Positions 31,600 to 41,642 of a stretch of 64,000 nt of DNA are shown in pieces. Position 1 is the first letter of the stretch. Every line of letters begins with the position of its first letter. This DNA is from Streptomyces sp. NBC_00440 (GTDB lineage Bacteria; Actinomycetota; Actinomycetes; Streptomycetales; Streptomycetaceae). The notes under the pieces were generated by a model that worked only from the letters and a program-made list of their open reading frames with translations, searched no databases and was not told the origin of the DNA. The DNA lies in assembly GCF_036014215.1 (NCBI RefSeq), contig NZ_CP107921.1:2117501-2181500 (forward strand), read 5' to 3'. The position numbers were made by a program, and so were the translations under genes.

Positions 31600-34214
31600 G
31601 CGGTCACCGCCGCGGTGCCGTCGGCGCCGGTCGCGCCACGGGTGAAGCGCGGGTGGATCAGGCCGACGCAGCTGTACGGCAGGCCGTCCACCTCCTCGAC
31701 CGGGACGCCGCGCTGCTCCGCGAGGAGCCGTACGTGGTCGAGATCGGCGCCCGCACCGCTCCTGGCGAGAATCTTCCAGGGGACGCGGCGCAGCAGGACC
31801 CGGGTGGTCTCGCCGACCCCCGGCTTGACGAGGTTGACGTCATGGATGCCGTACTCCTCGCTGATCCGCTCGACGGCCGCCCACCCCTCCCAGGTCGGCG
31901 CGCGGTCCGCCGCCAGCTGCTCCTTCACCGCGGCGTCCACCGCACCGGACACCTCGTCGAAGCGGGCGGCGACGGCGTCGATGAAGTCGGCCGATACGTC
32001 GGAGTCCGCCAGCTCGCGGTAGAACTTCCCGCCGTGGAAGTCCCCGGGCCCGACCAGGTCGGCGCGGAGGACCGTACGCGAAATCAGTCCGGACACCGTG
32101 GAGTTGAGGCAGGCGGACGGGATGAGGAAGTCCTCCCGGGTGCCGTACGTACGGACGCAGCCGCCGGGGTCGGCGAGGACCGCGATCTCCGGGTCGAAGC
32201 CGGGGAACTCCGCGAGCGCATCGGCCAGTTCGCGGGTGATGGCGCCCTTGCCGGTCCAGCCGTCGACGAAGACGACATCGGCCGGGTCGTGGTGCGCGGC
32301 CAGCCAGCGCAGTGCGTTGGCGTCGATGCCACGGCCGCGCACGATGGACACCGCGTAGTGCGGCAGGTCCAGGCCGTGGCGGTGCTGGGCCCAGCGGCGC
32401 ATCAGTACGCCGACGGGCGTACCGGCACGCGCGAGCGAGACCAGGACCGGCCGTGCGGACCGCTCGGCGAGCACGGTCTCGGTGACCGTGCCGACGGCCT
32501 GCGCGATCCGCGGCGCCGAGGTCTCCAGGGCTGCCCTGAACAGCTCCTGGTACTGCTCGCTGGGCTGGTACTCGACGGGCAGCGACTCGGCGTAGTGGGC
32601 GCCGCCCGCCTGTATCGCCTCCTCGCGCTCCTCGGTGGGCGCCTCCAGCTCCACGCCGGAGAGATCCTGGAGCAGCCAGCCGACGTCTTCGGCGGCGTAG
32701 GACGAGAAGGCGGGGCCGCGCAACGGCTCGGGCATGGGGGCGGCTGCTTCCTGCTGTTCCGGAACGTACGGCGGTGGGACGACGTACGACTGTGCGGGGG
32801 TGTACGGCCGTTGGGGGACGTACGAGGGGACGACCGCCAGCAGCACCTGCGGGACGTGCGCGGCGAGTTGGGCCAGAAGGCCGTCGGGGGCGTGCAGTTC
32901 GGGGGTGTCGGCGGCCGAGTCGACGACGAGGACCACCGCGTCGAAACCACCGCCCGCCACGTTGTACGCGTAGCGGTCGCCCGGCCCGTCGGCGGGGCTG
33001 TCGTGCGCGGGGAAGACCAGTCCGGTCCGTATCGCGTAACCGGGATCGTCCAGGGCGAGTACGGGCGAGCGGGTGGTGGTCGATGAGCGCACATCGTGCC
33101 CGGCCTGCTCCAGCGCGAGACCGAGGCGGAGCGGGGCGTACATCAGCTCCTCGAATCCGAGCACGAGGACATGCGGGGTGCGCGTAACGGGCGCGTCGAC
33201 GGGGAGCGGGCCCGCATCATGTGCATCCGGACCAGGCACACCCGAGCCGGGCACGCCTGAGACGGGACCGACCGAGCCGGGCGCGCCCGAGGCCGGAGCG
33301 TCCCCCTCGCCCCGTGCCAGCGCCTCCGCGAGCCGGGCCGCCATCCCCGGCAGCGCGGCCTCCAGGGTGGTGCGGTGGCCGGGGGTGAAGCCGTGCCGCC
33401 CGCCGTCCGGCAGCCCGGCCGGCCAGCGCAGGTCCACCCGGACGGCCGGACCTGGGCCCCGAGGGACAGCGAGGTGGGGCTTCCGCCCCTCGTGCTCCTC
33501 GACCAGGCGGCGCCCCTTCTCCAGTACGCCGTCGGGCAGTTCCACCTCGCCGCGCACCGACGTCAGCAGGTCGACCCGGGCGCCGATGTCCCGGCCGAAG
33601 TCCGCCAGCCGGTCCCGGTCGGCGGCCGACCGCATGTCGACCAGCGCGACGACCACGTACCACTGGCGCGGATACCGCTCGTGCAGATCGCGGATGGTGT
33701 TGAGCACCGTGTTGCCGGTGGAGAACTCGTCGTCGACGAGGACGAGCGGACCGTCGCCCGCCAGCAGCTGCGGGTCCTCGGGCAGCAGCAGATGCGAGGT
33801 CGCGTGCGAGTGCGACTCCTCGAAGCCGCCCGCCCGCGCCACCCCCGCGACCTCGCGCCGGGTGGAGTGCAGATACGGCGCGAGGACCAGCCCGTCCGCG
33901 ACCGAGTGGCCCAGCCCCGTCGCGGTCTCCGCGTAGCCGAGAACGACCGCCCTCCTCGCGGCCTCGTCGCCGAGCAGCCGCCGTACCGCGCGGCCGAGCC
34001 CGTGGCCGTGGCCGTACACCGTCGAGGGGCGCTGCGGCACATGTTTGCCCAGCACGTTCGACACCAGCAGATGGGCGCGTTTCGGATTGCGCCGCAGCGC
34101 GAGGCCCAGCAGTTCGCGGAGGCCGTCGTCCCCCGCGAGCCGCACACCGAGCCGGTCCGCGACCCATGTTCCCGACCAGACCACTTCGCCCGTCTCTTCT
34201 CTTCCGGTTCGCAT
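31596..34214 (-). CDS. Ter-cluster fused phosphoribosyltransferase (PRTase_2-TRSP-PRTase_1-PELOTA type)
   Basis: 872 residues with two PRPP-loop motifs: LVLVDDEFSTGNTVLNTI (residue ~160) in the N-terminal PRTase and VVFVDGWTGKGAITRELA (~660) in the C-terminal PRTase. Residues ~300-470 form a linker and TRSP-like domain. This multidomain order is the fused form found in actinobacterial Ter operons (the corresponding Pfam families are PRTase_2, TRSP, PRTase_1 and PELOTA_1; I infer the exact boundaries). It overlaps the upstream aldolase gene by TGATG and the HAD gene by ATGA. Thought to make a nucleoside-like metabolite. Confidence 0.85.
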   Translation of the reverse strand: MRTGREETGEVVWSGTWVADRLGVRLAGDDGLRELLGLALRRNPKRAHLLVSNVLGKHVPQRPSTVYGHGHGLGRAVRRLLGDEAARRAVVLGYAETATGLGHSVADGLVLAPYLHSTRREVAGVARAGGFEESHSHATSHLLLPEDPQLLAGDGPLVLVDDEFSTGNTVLNTIRDLHERYPRQWYVVVALVDMRSAADRDRLADFGRDIGARVDLLTSVRGEVELPDGVLEKGRRLVEEHEGRKPHLAVPRGPGPAVRVDLRWPAGLPDGGRHGFTPGHRTTLEAALPGMAARLAEALARGEGDAPASGAPGSVGPVSGVPGSGVPGPDAHDAGPLPVDAPVTRTPHVLVLGFEELMYAPLRLGLALEQAGHDVRSSTTTRSPVLALDDPGYAIRTGLVFPAHDSPADGPGDRYAYNVAGGGFDAVVLVVDSAADTPELHAPDGLLAQLAAHVPQVLLAVVPSYVPQRPYTPAQSYVVPPPYVPEQQEAAAPMPEPLRGPAFSSYAAEDVGWLLQDLSGVELEAPTEEREEAIQAGGAHYAESLPVEYQPSEQYQELFRAALETSAPRIAQAVGTVTETVLAERSARPVLVSLARAGTPVGVLMRRWAQHRHGLDLPHYAVSIVRGRGIDANALRWLAAHHDPADVVFVDGWTGKGAITRELADALAEFPGFDPEIAVLADPGGCVRTYGTREDFLIPSACLNSTVSGLISRTVLRADLVGPGDFHGGKFYRELADSDVSADFIDAVAARFDEVSGAVDAAVKEQLAADRAPTWEGWAAVERISEEYGIHDVNLVKPGVGETTRVLLRRVPWKILARSGAGADLDHVRLLAEQRGVPVEEVDGLPYSCVGLIHPRFTRGATGADGTAAVTA

Positions 34215-35398
34215 CAGCCGGAGAGCCCGGCCGTGAGCAGTTCGACGAAGCCGATGTCTTCTCTGGCCACACCGAAGACCTCGGCCCGCAGGAGGGTCCG
34301 CTCGGCCCAGGCCCGGTGCGGCTTCACCTCGTTCATCTTGTTCGTGTAGGCGGAGCGCAGCACCCCACCGCCGTCCCGGTCGGGCCTGACGATGTCGCGG
34401 GCGTCGCTGAACTCCTCGTGGCTGACCACCGAGAGGGCGTGCACCGGCATCACGTGTGAGGGGTGGATACAGGTCTTCCCGAGCAGTCCGTTGGCGCGGT
34501 CGAGCCCGATCTCGCGCAGCAGTCCGTCCAGATCGTGCTCGATCAGGGTGGTGCGGAGCTGGTCGGCGCGGCCCTCCATGAAGGGGCTGCGGCGCAGCTG
34601 TGGCTTGAACATCCGCTCCTGGACGCGGAAGTACTCCCAGACCGGGCCGGTGATCGTGAAGCCCGTACCGTCCGAGCGGCCCAGGACGTTCACCACGTCG
34701 CCGATGATCGAGGCGACGATCTGGACGTCGTACGCGGTCATGTCGGGCGTCCTGCGCAGCCCGTACGCCGAGCAGAAGTCGGTGACACCCAGCCGGAGCG
34801 CGAGGATCCGGTCACGGTACTTGTCGACCGTGCGGGCTATCCCGGCGAGGGAGTCCGCACGGGTCTCCAGGTGCAGCAGCTCGGGCGATTCGAGGACAGG
34901 CATGGCGAACAGCCGCCGGCCGCCCGCGGCCTCCGCCCGGGTGAGCGCCTCCAGGAAGGCGGTGCCGCGCTCCTCGGTGAACTTCGGCAGTACGAATCCG
35001 GACAGCAGCCGCGCCGACGGGCCCAGCCGGTGGACCAGGTCGGGTATCTGCTCCGGCTCGCGGACCCGGACGAAGAGCAGCGGCACGCCGTCCGCGTTCC
35101 CGGAGGGCCCGCCGCATCTGTCGTCCAGCTGGGCGAACTGGCGGACCAGATTGGCCTCGCCGTCGGCGACATCGGCGTCGTCGATGGAGTCCTCCAGGCA
35201 GAGCACCATGGAGACCACCCCGCGCGCGGCCTGTTTCAGCACGTCATCGGCGAGCTGCGGCCGGGTGGCCGGGCTGTAGAGCGTGGCGCCGAGAGCGGCC
35301 GCGAGTACGGGTGCCGGAGACCCGGAGGTGAATTCGGCCGGCTCCTGATGGAAGAGATCCGACCGGACAAGGGGCGAGATATGCCCGAAATGATGCAT
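34214..35398 (-). CDS. Ter-cluster HpcH/HpaI-type (citrate-lyase-beta-like) aldolase
   Basis: 394 residues. CitE-like C-C lyase fold: VVSMVLCLEDSIDDADV (acidic metal ligand), RLLSGFVLPKFTEERG, RRLFAMPVLESPELLHLE, DRILALRLGVTDFCSAYGLRR and LGKTCIHPSHVMPVHALS. Mg2+-dependent aldolases of this kind open the Ter operon upstream of the PRTase. ATG 35398 has GAGGGGACC in front; the longer frame to 35698 is upstream noncoding. Divergent from a TerD gene. Confidence 0.88.
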   Translation of the reverse strand: MHHFGHISPLVRSDLFHQEPAEFTSGSPAPVLAAALGATLYSPATRPQLADDVLKQAARGVVSMVLCLEDSIDDADVADGEANLVRQFAQLDDRCGGPSGNADGVPLLFVRVREPEQIPDLVHRLGPSARLLSGFVLPKFTEERGTAFLEALTRAEAAGGRRLFAMPVLESPELLHLETRADSLAGIARTVDKYRDRILALRLGVTDFCSAYGLRRTPDMTAYDVQIVASIIGDVVNVLGRSDGTGFTITGPVWEYFRVQERMFKPQLRRSPFMEGRADQLRTTLIEHDLDGLLREIGLDRANGLLGKTCIHPSHVMPVHALSVVSHEEFSDARDIVRPDRDGGGVLRSAYTNKMNEVKPHRAWAERTLLRAEVFGVAREDIGFVELLTAGLSG

Positions 35399-35591
35399 AA
35401 GGTCCCCTCGTAGTGCCATGCCGTCCCGATGACGCGCGGCCGGTAATAGTACGTATGGGCGCATGGCGCTAGTTCCAACAGGGAGGGAATTCGGACCGTC
35501 CTGCAACAGTCGCCCCACCCGTCCCGCCGGGATGTACCGGACTCGCCCCAAAGCGCCCCCACATTGTCCGGGGCCACGCCGGGAAGGCAGG

Positions 35592-36497
35592 ATGACCGGC
35601 ATGACGCACGCGATGATGAAGGGTTCGAACGTCCCGCTGGACGCCTTGGCGGTACGGGCCGTCCTGCGCTGGACCCCGGGCCCCGACGTCCCCGACATCG
35701 ACGCTTCGGCCCTGCTGCTCGGCCACGGCGGGCGTGTGCGCTCCGACGAGGACTTCGTCTTCTACAACCAGCCGCGCCATCCGTCGGGCCTGGTACGGCG
35801 GCTGCCGAAGAAACGCGACGCCGAGGGACTCACCGACACCGTCGAGGCCGACCTGGCCGCCCTGGACCCCTCGGTGGAGCAGGTGGTGCTGGCCGCGTCG
35901 TCCGACGATGCGTCCTTCCGCGCCGTACGGGACCTGCGGATCCTGCTGTACGACGCGGCGGCGCCGGCCGGGGACGGCACTCCGGCCCTCGCCGTCTTCG
36001 ACGTACAGCCGGAGACCGGCGAGGAGACGGCGATGATCTGCGGCGAGCTGTACCGCCGCGAGGACCGCTGGAAGTTCCGGGCGGTGGGGCAGGGCTACCC
36101 GACCGGTCTGGTCGGTCTTGCCACGGCGTACGGCATCTCGGTCGACGAGAACGCCGAAGCGGCCGGAGCGGACGGGACATCGGCAGACGCGGCGGCGGAG
36201 CCCGGCCGGTCCGCACCGCCCGCCCAGCGCGGCCCCATCGGCGCGACGGGCCCCACGGTCCCGGCGCCCGCCGGTTTCCCGCCGCCCCCGCAGTCACCGC
36301 CGCCCGGCTACGGCTACCCGCAGGCCGTCCCGACCCGGCCGGTGGCACAGCCCGCACGCTCGGCATCCGGAAACAGCGAAGGGAGCCGAGGCGGAGCGCA
36401 GCGGAGCGGGTATCCGCAGCCGGCCGCGGCGGCTGCTCCCGCGCCCGATCCGTACTTCCGGCTGCCCCCGATGGGACCGCAGTTCCTGCCCAGGTGA
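35592..36497 (+). CDS. TerD-family protein with Pro-rich tail
   Basis: 301 residues. TerD domain residues ~10-195: MKGSNVPLDALAVRAVLRWT, DIDASALLLGHGGRV (Ca-binding Asp), DFVFYNQPRHPSGLVRRL, AMICGELYRREDRWKFRAVG-like block. The C-terminal ~100 residues are disordered, rich in Pro, Ala and Gly. TerD domains bind Ca2+ and belong to tellurite/oxidative-stress complexes. Divergent from the aldolase-PRTase-HAD unit, so the promoter region is shared. Confidence 0.88.
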   Translation: MTGMTHAMMKGSNVPLDALAVRAVLRWTPGPDVPDIDASALLLGHGGRVRSDEDFVFYNQPRHPSGLVRRLPKKRDAEGLTDTVEADLAALDPSVEQVVLAASSDDASFRAVRDLRILLYDAAAPAGDGTPALAVFDVQPETGEETAMICGELYRREDRWKFRAVGQGYPTGLVGLATAYGISVDENAEAAGADGTSADAAAEPGRSAPPAQRGPIGATGPTVPAPAGFPPPPQSPPPGYGYPQAVPTRPVAQPARSASGNSEGSRGGAQRSGYPQPAAAAAPAPDPYFRLPPMGPQFLPR

Positions 36498-36547
36498 GCG
36501 GGGCGGGAGTAGTCGCAGCGCGCCGGTGAGCCGGTGAGCTGCCGGGT

Positions 36548-37285
36548 TCAGATCTTGGTCTTGTAGCCCCGGCCCCACTGGAGCCCCCAGCCGTACAGCC
36601 GGTCCAGCTCGGCCTGGAAGCCGTAGACGAACTTCACCTCGCGGCGCACCACCATGTCGCCCTTGACCTTCTCGACGGCGAAGACCGCGCACGAGCGGGC
36701 CTGCGGATGGCGCTCGTCCAGCTGGATCTCGATGCGCGGGCCGTTGCTGGGGTAGAGCGTCACCACGGCGTGCGTACGGTCGAAGGCGGGCGTCTGGTCG
36801 TAGATGTAGACGAAGACCAGCAGCCGTTTGATCTCGTCCCGGTGGTCGAGGTTGACGTAGAGCGTCTCGCCGGACGGCGATCCGAACCGGTCGTCACCGC
36901 TGAGCTGTACAAACGGCGATTCGTTGAGCGCGCCGAGGAAGTTCCCCAGGGGCTGCACCACGCCCTTGGTGCCGTCCTCCAGCTCGTAGAGGCAGCCCAG
37001 GTCGAGGTCGACGTTCACGACGCCCTGGGTGTGTGCCTGGACGACGTCCGGCTGGAACATCCGGGACGGATGGCGCAGCAGACTCCCGCGCTGCCGAGAG
37101 CTGCCGCCGAAGTCCGACGAACGCATCCGCCAGGACAGGTTCACCCGCAGGTTTCCGGTGGTCGCGCCCTGTTTGGTCAGTGAGACCGCCGGGTGCCGCT
37201 TGGTCAGCTCGATCGAGTTGGACGCCGAGCTCCCCGAATCGAAGTGCGGCGGCTTGTCCCGTCGAAGACTGTCCCAGAAGGCCAT
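36548..37285 (-). CDS. TerA-like tellurium resistance protein
   Basis: 245 residues. The opening MAFWDSLRRDKPPHFDSGSS is followed by the TerA/TerD-like beta domain: GVVNVDLDLGCLYELEDGTK, FVQLSGDDRFGSPSGETLYV and LLVFVYIYDQTPAFDRTHAV. Such TerA-type proteins accompany TerD proteins. Convergent with the Pro-tailed TerD. ATG 37285 after GGGGGTGGG; upstream frame extension is not supported. Confidence 0.83.
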   Translation of the reverse strand: MAFWDSLRRDKPPHFDSGSSASNSIELTKRHPAVSLTKQGATTGNLRVNLSWRMRSSDFGGSSRQRGSLLRHPSRMFQPDVVQAHTQGVVNVDLDLGCLYELEDGTKGVVQPLGNFLGALNESPFVQLSGDDRFGSPSGETLYVNLDHRDEIKRLLVFVYIYDQTPAFDRTHAVVTLYPSNGPRIEIQLDERHPQARSCAVFAVEKVKGDMVVRREVKFVYGFQAELDRLYGWGLQWGRGYKTKI

Positions 37286-37451
37286 GTCCCACCCCCAGCT
37301 TGCTCGGTGACTCTTCCCCGGTTCTTCCCCGGACTTCTTCCCCCACGCACACGGACACGCACATGCGCGCACACGGGCACGCACACGGGGCGGTCAGGAG
37401 GCTTCCGCGTCCTGACCGCCCCGTTCAGAGCGTTCCGCAATCCGGTACGGG

Positions 37452-38594
37452 TCACACCCCGGACGGCACTTCTGTCCGGTCTCCGGAGCCGCCCCCGCCC
37501 TCCGCCGCGATCCGCTTGTTCCTGCGGACCGACGACCAGAAGGACAAGCCGATCAGCACGACTCCGACGAGGCCGGTGATGATCTCGTTGATGTCGTACT
37601 GGATGGTGACGAGCAGGATCACCGAGAGCGCGCCGATCGCGTAGTGGGCGCCGTGCTCCAGGAAGACGTAGTCGTCCAGGGTGCCCTGGCGGACCAGGTA
37701 GACGGTGAGCGACCTGACGTACATGGCGCCGATACCGAGGCCGAGCGTCATCAGCACGATGTCGTTGGTGATGGCGAAGGCGCCGATGACCCCGTCGAAC
37801 GAGAAGGAGGCGTCGAGGACTTCCAGGTAGAGGAACATGAAGAACGCGGCCTTGCCGGCCATCATGACCGCAGGTACAGCCGAGCCGGACTTCCTGGCTT
37901 CCTCCTCGGCCTCCTGCTCACGCTCCTCGTCCTCTTCCAGCCGGTTCTCGAAGTACCCGGAGAGTCCGCCCACCACGAGATAGGCGATGAGCCCGGCGAT
38001 ACCGGAGATGAGGACCGTCTGCGCCTTGTCCGCGTGCACGCCGCCGTGCTGGTGGGCGTGGGTGGCAACGGTGAAGGAGGAGATCAGCAGCACCACGAGC
38101 GCGATGCAGACCGAGAGCATGTCGACCTTGCCGAGCTTGGCCAGCGGGCGCTCGATCCAGCGGAGCCACTGGATGTCACGGTCCTCGAAGATGAAGTCGA
38201 GGAAGATCATCATCAGGAACATGCCACCGAAGGCAGCGATCGACGGGTGGGCGTCGGTGACCAGCTGCTGGTAGTGGTCCTTCTCGTTGACTGCCAGCTT
38301 CACCGCTTCGATCGGATTGATCTTGGCGCTGATGGCGACGATCACGACGGGGAAGACCAGTCGCATACCGAAGACGGCGATGAGCACACCGACCGTGAGG
38401 AAGATCTTCTGCCAGAAGGCACTCATCTTCTTCAGGATTCCGGCGTTGATCACCGCGTTGTCGAACGACAGAGAGATCTCCAGGACGCCCAGGATCGCCA
38501 CAACGCCCAGGGCGGTCCATCCGTCGTAGATCACCGCCGCGGCAAGACCGACCACGGTGATCACGAATGACCACCCGAAGGTTTTCAGAAGCAC
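37452..38594 (-). CDS. DUF475 (TerC-superfamily) membrane protein
   Basis: 380 residues, about ten helices. TerC superfamily hallmark LEISLSFDNAVINAGIL (E and D in helix 2) and the repeat-unit counterpart LDASFSFDGVIGAFAITNDI (helix ~8), with an acidic cytoplasmic loop (EEDEEREQEAEEEAR) between halves. The TerC group is implicated in metal export (notably Mn) during stress. Located inside the Ter cluster; probably the membrane arm of the module. Confidence 0.88.
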   Translation of the reverse strand: MLLKTFGWSFVITVVGLAAAVIYDGWTALGVVAILGVLEISLSFDNAVINAGILKKMSAFWQKIFLTVGVLIAVFGMRLVFPVVIVAISAKINPIEAVKLAVNEKDHYQQLVTDAHPSIAAFGGMFLMMIFLDFIFEDRDIQWLRWIERPLAKLGKVDMLSVCIALVVLLISSFTVATHAHQHGGVHADKAQTVLISGIAGLIAYLVVGGLSGYFENRLEEDEEREQEAEEEARKSGSAVPAVMMAGKAAFFMFLYLEVLDASFSFDGVIGAFAITNDIVLMTLGLGIGAMYVRSLTVYLVRQGTLDDYVFLEHGAHYAIGALSVILLVTIQYDINEIITGLVGVVLIGLSFWSSVRRNKRIAAEGGGGSGDRTEVPSGV

Positions 38595-38744
38595 TGGCTA
38601 CCCCATCGTGTGTGTACGGGTTCCCCCGCGCCGTGCGCGGCCCAGGTGTTGTCCCAGTCCTGCATTCTCCCGGGGTGCGAACCCTGGACCCCCGGCACGG
38701 AACCCGGGAGATCTCCCGGACTTGAACCACGCCGGAAGAATGCT

Positions 38745-39320
38745 TTAGGAAACATTGACCCCGAAGTCTAGAGCGATGCCCCGCAGCCCTGACGCGTACC
38801 CCTGCCCCACGGCCCGGAACTTCCATTCGCCGCCGTACCGGTACAGCTCGCCGAAGATCATCGCGGTCTCCGTCGAGGCGTCCTCGCTCAGGTCGTACCG
38901 CGCCAGCTCCTGGCCGTCGGCCTGGTTCACCACGCGGATGAAGGCGTTGGCGACCTGGCCGAAGGTCTGGCCACGGCTGTCCGCCTCGTGGATCGAGACC
39001 GGGAAGACGATCTTGTCGCAGTGGGCGGGCACCTTGGAGAGGTCGACGATGATCGACTCGTCGTCGCCCTCGCCCTCACCGGTGAGGTTGTCGCCGGTGT
39101 GCTCCACAGAACCGTCCGGGCTGGTCAGCTGGTTGTAGAAGATGAAGTACTCGTCGCCGAGCACCCGGCCCGACTGGCACAGCAGCGCGCTGGCGTCGAG
39201 GTCGAAGTCCGCTCCGGTGGTGGAGCGTGCGTCCCAGCCGAGCCCGACCAGAACTTGCGTGAGGTTGGGTGCGGCCTTCGAGAGGGAGACATTGCCTCCC
39301 TTGGCGAGCGTAACGCCCAT
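38745..39320 (-). CDS. terD: TerD-family protein
   Basis: 191 residues, the canonical single-domain length. [40 protein letters not shown] (Ca-binding Asp cluster), [20 protein letters not shown], then the [20 protein letters not shown] block and [20 protein letters not shown] 39320 has GGGGAGG upstream. Paralogue of the gene at 39428-40003; a strong hairpin separates them. Confidence 0.93.
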   Translation of the reverse strand: MGVTLAKGGNVSLSKAAPNLTQVLVGLGWDARSTTGADFDLDASALLCQSGRVLGDEYFIFYNQLTSPDGSVEHTGDNLTGEGEGDDESIIVDLSKVPAHCDKIVFPVSIHEADSRGQTFGQVANAFIRVVNQADGQELARYDLSEDASTETAMIFGELYRYGGEWKFRAVGQGYASGLRGIALDFGVNVS

Positions 39321-39362
39321 GATCGCTGATCCTCCCCGAGGTGTGGAACGGTTGACTAGCAC

Positions 39363-39394
39363 GTCCGGCGCCGCACTGAGGTGCGGCGCCGGAC
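39363..39394 (-). terminator. Hairpin between the two terD genes
   Basis: Perfect 14-base arms GTCCGGCGCCGCAC (39363-39376) and GTGCGGCGCCGGAC (39381-39394) with a TGAG loop; separates the second terD from the first. Confidence 0.8.
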
Positions 39395-39427
39395 GGAGTG
39401 AATCCTGCTCAGACGTTGACGCGGAAC

Positions 39428-40003
39428 TCAGACGTTGACGCCGAAGTCCTGCGCGATACCGCGCAGCCCGGAGGCGTACCCCTGGCCAATGGCGCGGAAC
39501 TTCCACTCCGCGCCGTTGCGGTAGAGCTCGCCGAAGACCATGGCGGTCTCCGTCGACGCGTCCTCACTGAGGTCGTACCGCGCCAGCTCGGAGTTGTCCG
39601 CCTCGTTCACCACGCGGATGTACGCGTTGCGGACCTGGCCGAAGCTCTGCTGGCGGCTCTCGGCCTCGTAGATCGAGACCGGGAACACGATCTTCGAGAC
39701 ATCGGCGGGCACACCGGCGAGATTCACCTTGATGACCTCGTCGTCGCCCTCGCCCTCACCGGTGAGGTTGTCACCGGTGTGCTCGACCGAGCCGTCGGGG
39801 CTCTTGAGGTTGTTGAAGAAGACGAAGTTCGAGTCGTTGGCGACCTTGCCCTCTTCGTTCGTCAGCAGAGCGCTGGCGTCGAGGTCGAAGTCACCACCTG
39901 TGGTGGTGCGTGCATCCCATCCGAGACCGACGATGACCGCGGTCAGATTGGGTGCGGCCTTGGTCAGCGAGACGTTGCCGCCCTTGCTGAGGCTGACTCC
40001 CAC
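39428..40003 (-). CDS. terD: TerD-family protein (second paralogue)
   Basis: 191 residues starting at GTG 40003 with GGGAGGA three bases before it (an ATG four codons upstream is also open). Same layout as the 38745 gene: [59 protein letters not shown] and the [20 protein letters not shown] block; roughly 70-75 per cent identical by eye. Together the pair suggests a recent tandem duplication. Confidence 0.92.
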   Translation of the reverse strand: MGVSLSKGGNVSLTKAAPNLTAVIVGLGWDARTTTGGDFDLDASALLTNEEGKVANDSNFVFFNNLKSPDGSVEHTGDNLTGEGEGDDEVIKVNLAGVPADVSKIVFPVSIYEAESRQQSFGQVRNAYIRVVNEADNSELARYDLSEDASTETAMVFGELYRNGAEWKFRAIGQGYASGLRGIAQDFGVNV

Positions 40004-40127
40004 GAGTCCTCCCAATTGGTTTCGAGGGGCCGAGGAGGGCCCTTGCCCCCGTTTTTACGTGGCATCGGATCAACGAACCGATCCTAGTGACCGGTTCCCG
40101 GACACGGCAGGCTCTTCACCGGCCGGG

Positions 40128-40586
40128 TCAGAGGGTGTCGAGCGCCTTGGCGTACTCGTTCAGGTCACGAGCGTCCGGCAGACCGTTGACGACGGTCCAG
40201 CGGACGACGCCCTCCTTGTCGATGATGAAGGTCCCGCGCACCGCGCACCCCTTCTCCTCGTCGAAGACGCCGTACGCCCGCGAGGCCTCGCCGTGCGGCC
40301 AGAAGTCGGAGAGCAGCGGGTATTCGAGGCCCTCCTGCTCCGCGAAGACGCGCAGCGTGTGGATGGAGTCGTTGGAGACGGCGAGCAGCTGCACGTCGTC
40401 GTTGACGAACTTCGGCAGCTCGTCGCGGAGGGCGCAGAGCTCGCCGGTGCACACGCCGGTGAAAGCGAAGGGGTAGAAGAGCAGCACCACGTTCTTCTCG
40501 CCGCGGAAGTCCGAGAGGCGGACGGTCCGGCCGTGGTTGTCCTTCAGCTCGAAATCCGGGGCCTCGGTGCCGACCTCGATCGCCAT
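40128..40586 (-). CDS. Peroxiredoxin (AhpE/BCP-like)
   Basis: 152 residues. Thioredoxin-fold peroxiredoxin: [40 protein letters not shown] with the peroxidatic Cys in the P-x3-T-x2-C motif (FTGVCTGE) and the second Cys nearby, and [20 protein letters not shown]. Reduces peroxides in the cytosol. The conserved [16 protein letters not shown] strand completes the fold. ATG 40586. Confidence 0.92.
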   Translation of the reverse strand: MAIEVGTEAPDFELKDNHGRTVRLSDFRGEKNVVLLFYPFAFTGVCTGELCALRDELPKFVNDDVQLLAVSNDSIHTLRVFAEQEGLEYPLLSDFWPHGEASRAYGVFDEEKGCAVRGTFIIDKEGVVRWTVVNGLPDARDLNEYAKALDTL

Positions 40587-40709
40587 GAAAACGCTTCCCT
40601 TCGGTGGGGCCATTCGAATGATGCCCACCCTATGGCCTCGCTGCCGGCCCCACCGGGGGCGGGCGGCCCCGCATCGGGACAGGGGGAAGCGGAGCCCCGG
40701 AACAGGGGG

Positions 40710-40743
40710 AAGCCCCCGCCGGCAGGACGGCCGGCGGGGGCTT
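40710..40743 (-). terminator. Terminator after DUF3052 gene
   Basis: 14-base arms 40710-40723 and 40730-40743 (AAGCCCCCGCCGGC / GCCGGCGGGGGCTT), 18 bases beyond the stop of the leftward DUF3052 gene. Confidence 0.8.
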
Positions 40744-40761
40744 CTCGGGGCTTATGGCGAC

Positions 40762-41202
40762 TCAGCGCTTGCCGGACCTTGCCACCTTCGGTGTGACCAG
40801 ACGGCTCCCCGTCCAGTCCTTGCCGGCATTGATGCTCTTGGTCTGGGCCAGACCGGCTGTCTGAGATGCCTCGTTGATGTCGCTCGGCTCGACGTAACCG
40901 TCACGGCCGGTCTTGGGGGTCAGCAGCCAGACCGCGCCGCCGTCGTCGACCAGACCGATGGCGTCCACCAGCGCGTCCGTAAGGTCGCCGTCCTCGTCGC
41001 GGAACCACAACACGACAGCGTCAGCCACGTCGTCGTAGTCCTCGTCGACGAGTTCCTGGCCGATGACGCTCTCAATACCCTCACGGAGTTCCTGCTCGAC
41101 GTCGTCGTCGTAGCCGATCTCCTGGACCACTTGTCCGGGCTCGAACCCCAGGCGTGCTGCCTGATTGGTCCGCTCCTCCGCGTGGTCCGCGGTCGCGCTC
41201 AC
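40762..41202 (-). CDS. DUF3052 domain protein
   Basis: 146 residues. GTG 41202 after AGGAGG (six-base spacing). Sequence TNQAARLGFEPGQVVQEIGY, ESVIGQELVDEDYDDVADAV, LWFRDEDGDLTDALVDAIGL and WLLTPKTGRDGYVEPSDINE matches the actinobacterial DUF3052 family, very often next to the peroxiredoxin and divergent from aceE, as here. Function unknown. Confidence 0.9.
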   Translation of the reverse strand: MSATADHAEERTNQAARLGFEPGQVVQEIGYDDDVEQELREGIESVIGQELVDEDYDDVADAVVLWFRDEDGDLTDALVDAIGLVDDGGAVWLLTPKTGRDGYVEPSDINEASQTAGLAQTKSINAGKDWTGSRLVTPKVARSGKR

Positions 41203-41642
41203 GGTTTGCCTCCTGATCGTTTTTGGAAATGCACCAGCCACGCGCGTGCGCGGGGCGTTGGCCGTAGTCCACACGGGCGGGACCGATCGCGCAAGTACCC
41301 AGCGGTCGAGACAGCCGAAACGGTGACGTTTCCTGGCACCTCACCCCAACCTCAGGCAGGTCCTGACGGTCTCTGGTGATCCATCCCACACTGTTCATCC
41401 GTATTTGCGAGGGTTCCCCTCCATCCGGATACGTCAATTGTGCCCCGGATCCCTTTGGGAATGTCTGAGCGGGTCGGGCGTAAGGTTGCGATTTCGCCGG
41501 ACCCAGCAGCGGCCTCCGGACGGGATGTCTCACCGCGTGACGGTTACCTACCCCTCGGTAGAGATGACGTCAGCGTCCTGGCGGTACACGATGGTGGCGG
41601 CGTACGCCCCGATACCGCACCACCGAACAGCGAAGGAACAGC
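41203..41642. other. Divergent promoter region, DUF3052 / aceE
   Basis: 440 bases between the two start codons; no gene seen. It must contain promoters for both the DUF3052 gene (leftward) and aceE (rightward). Confidence 0.6.
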
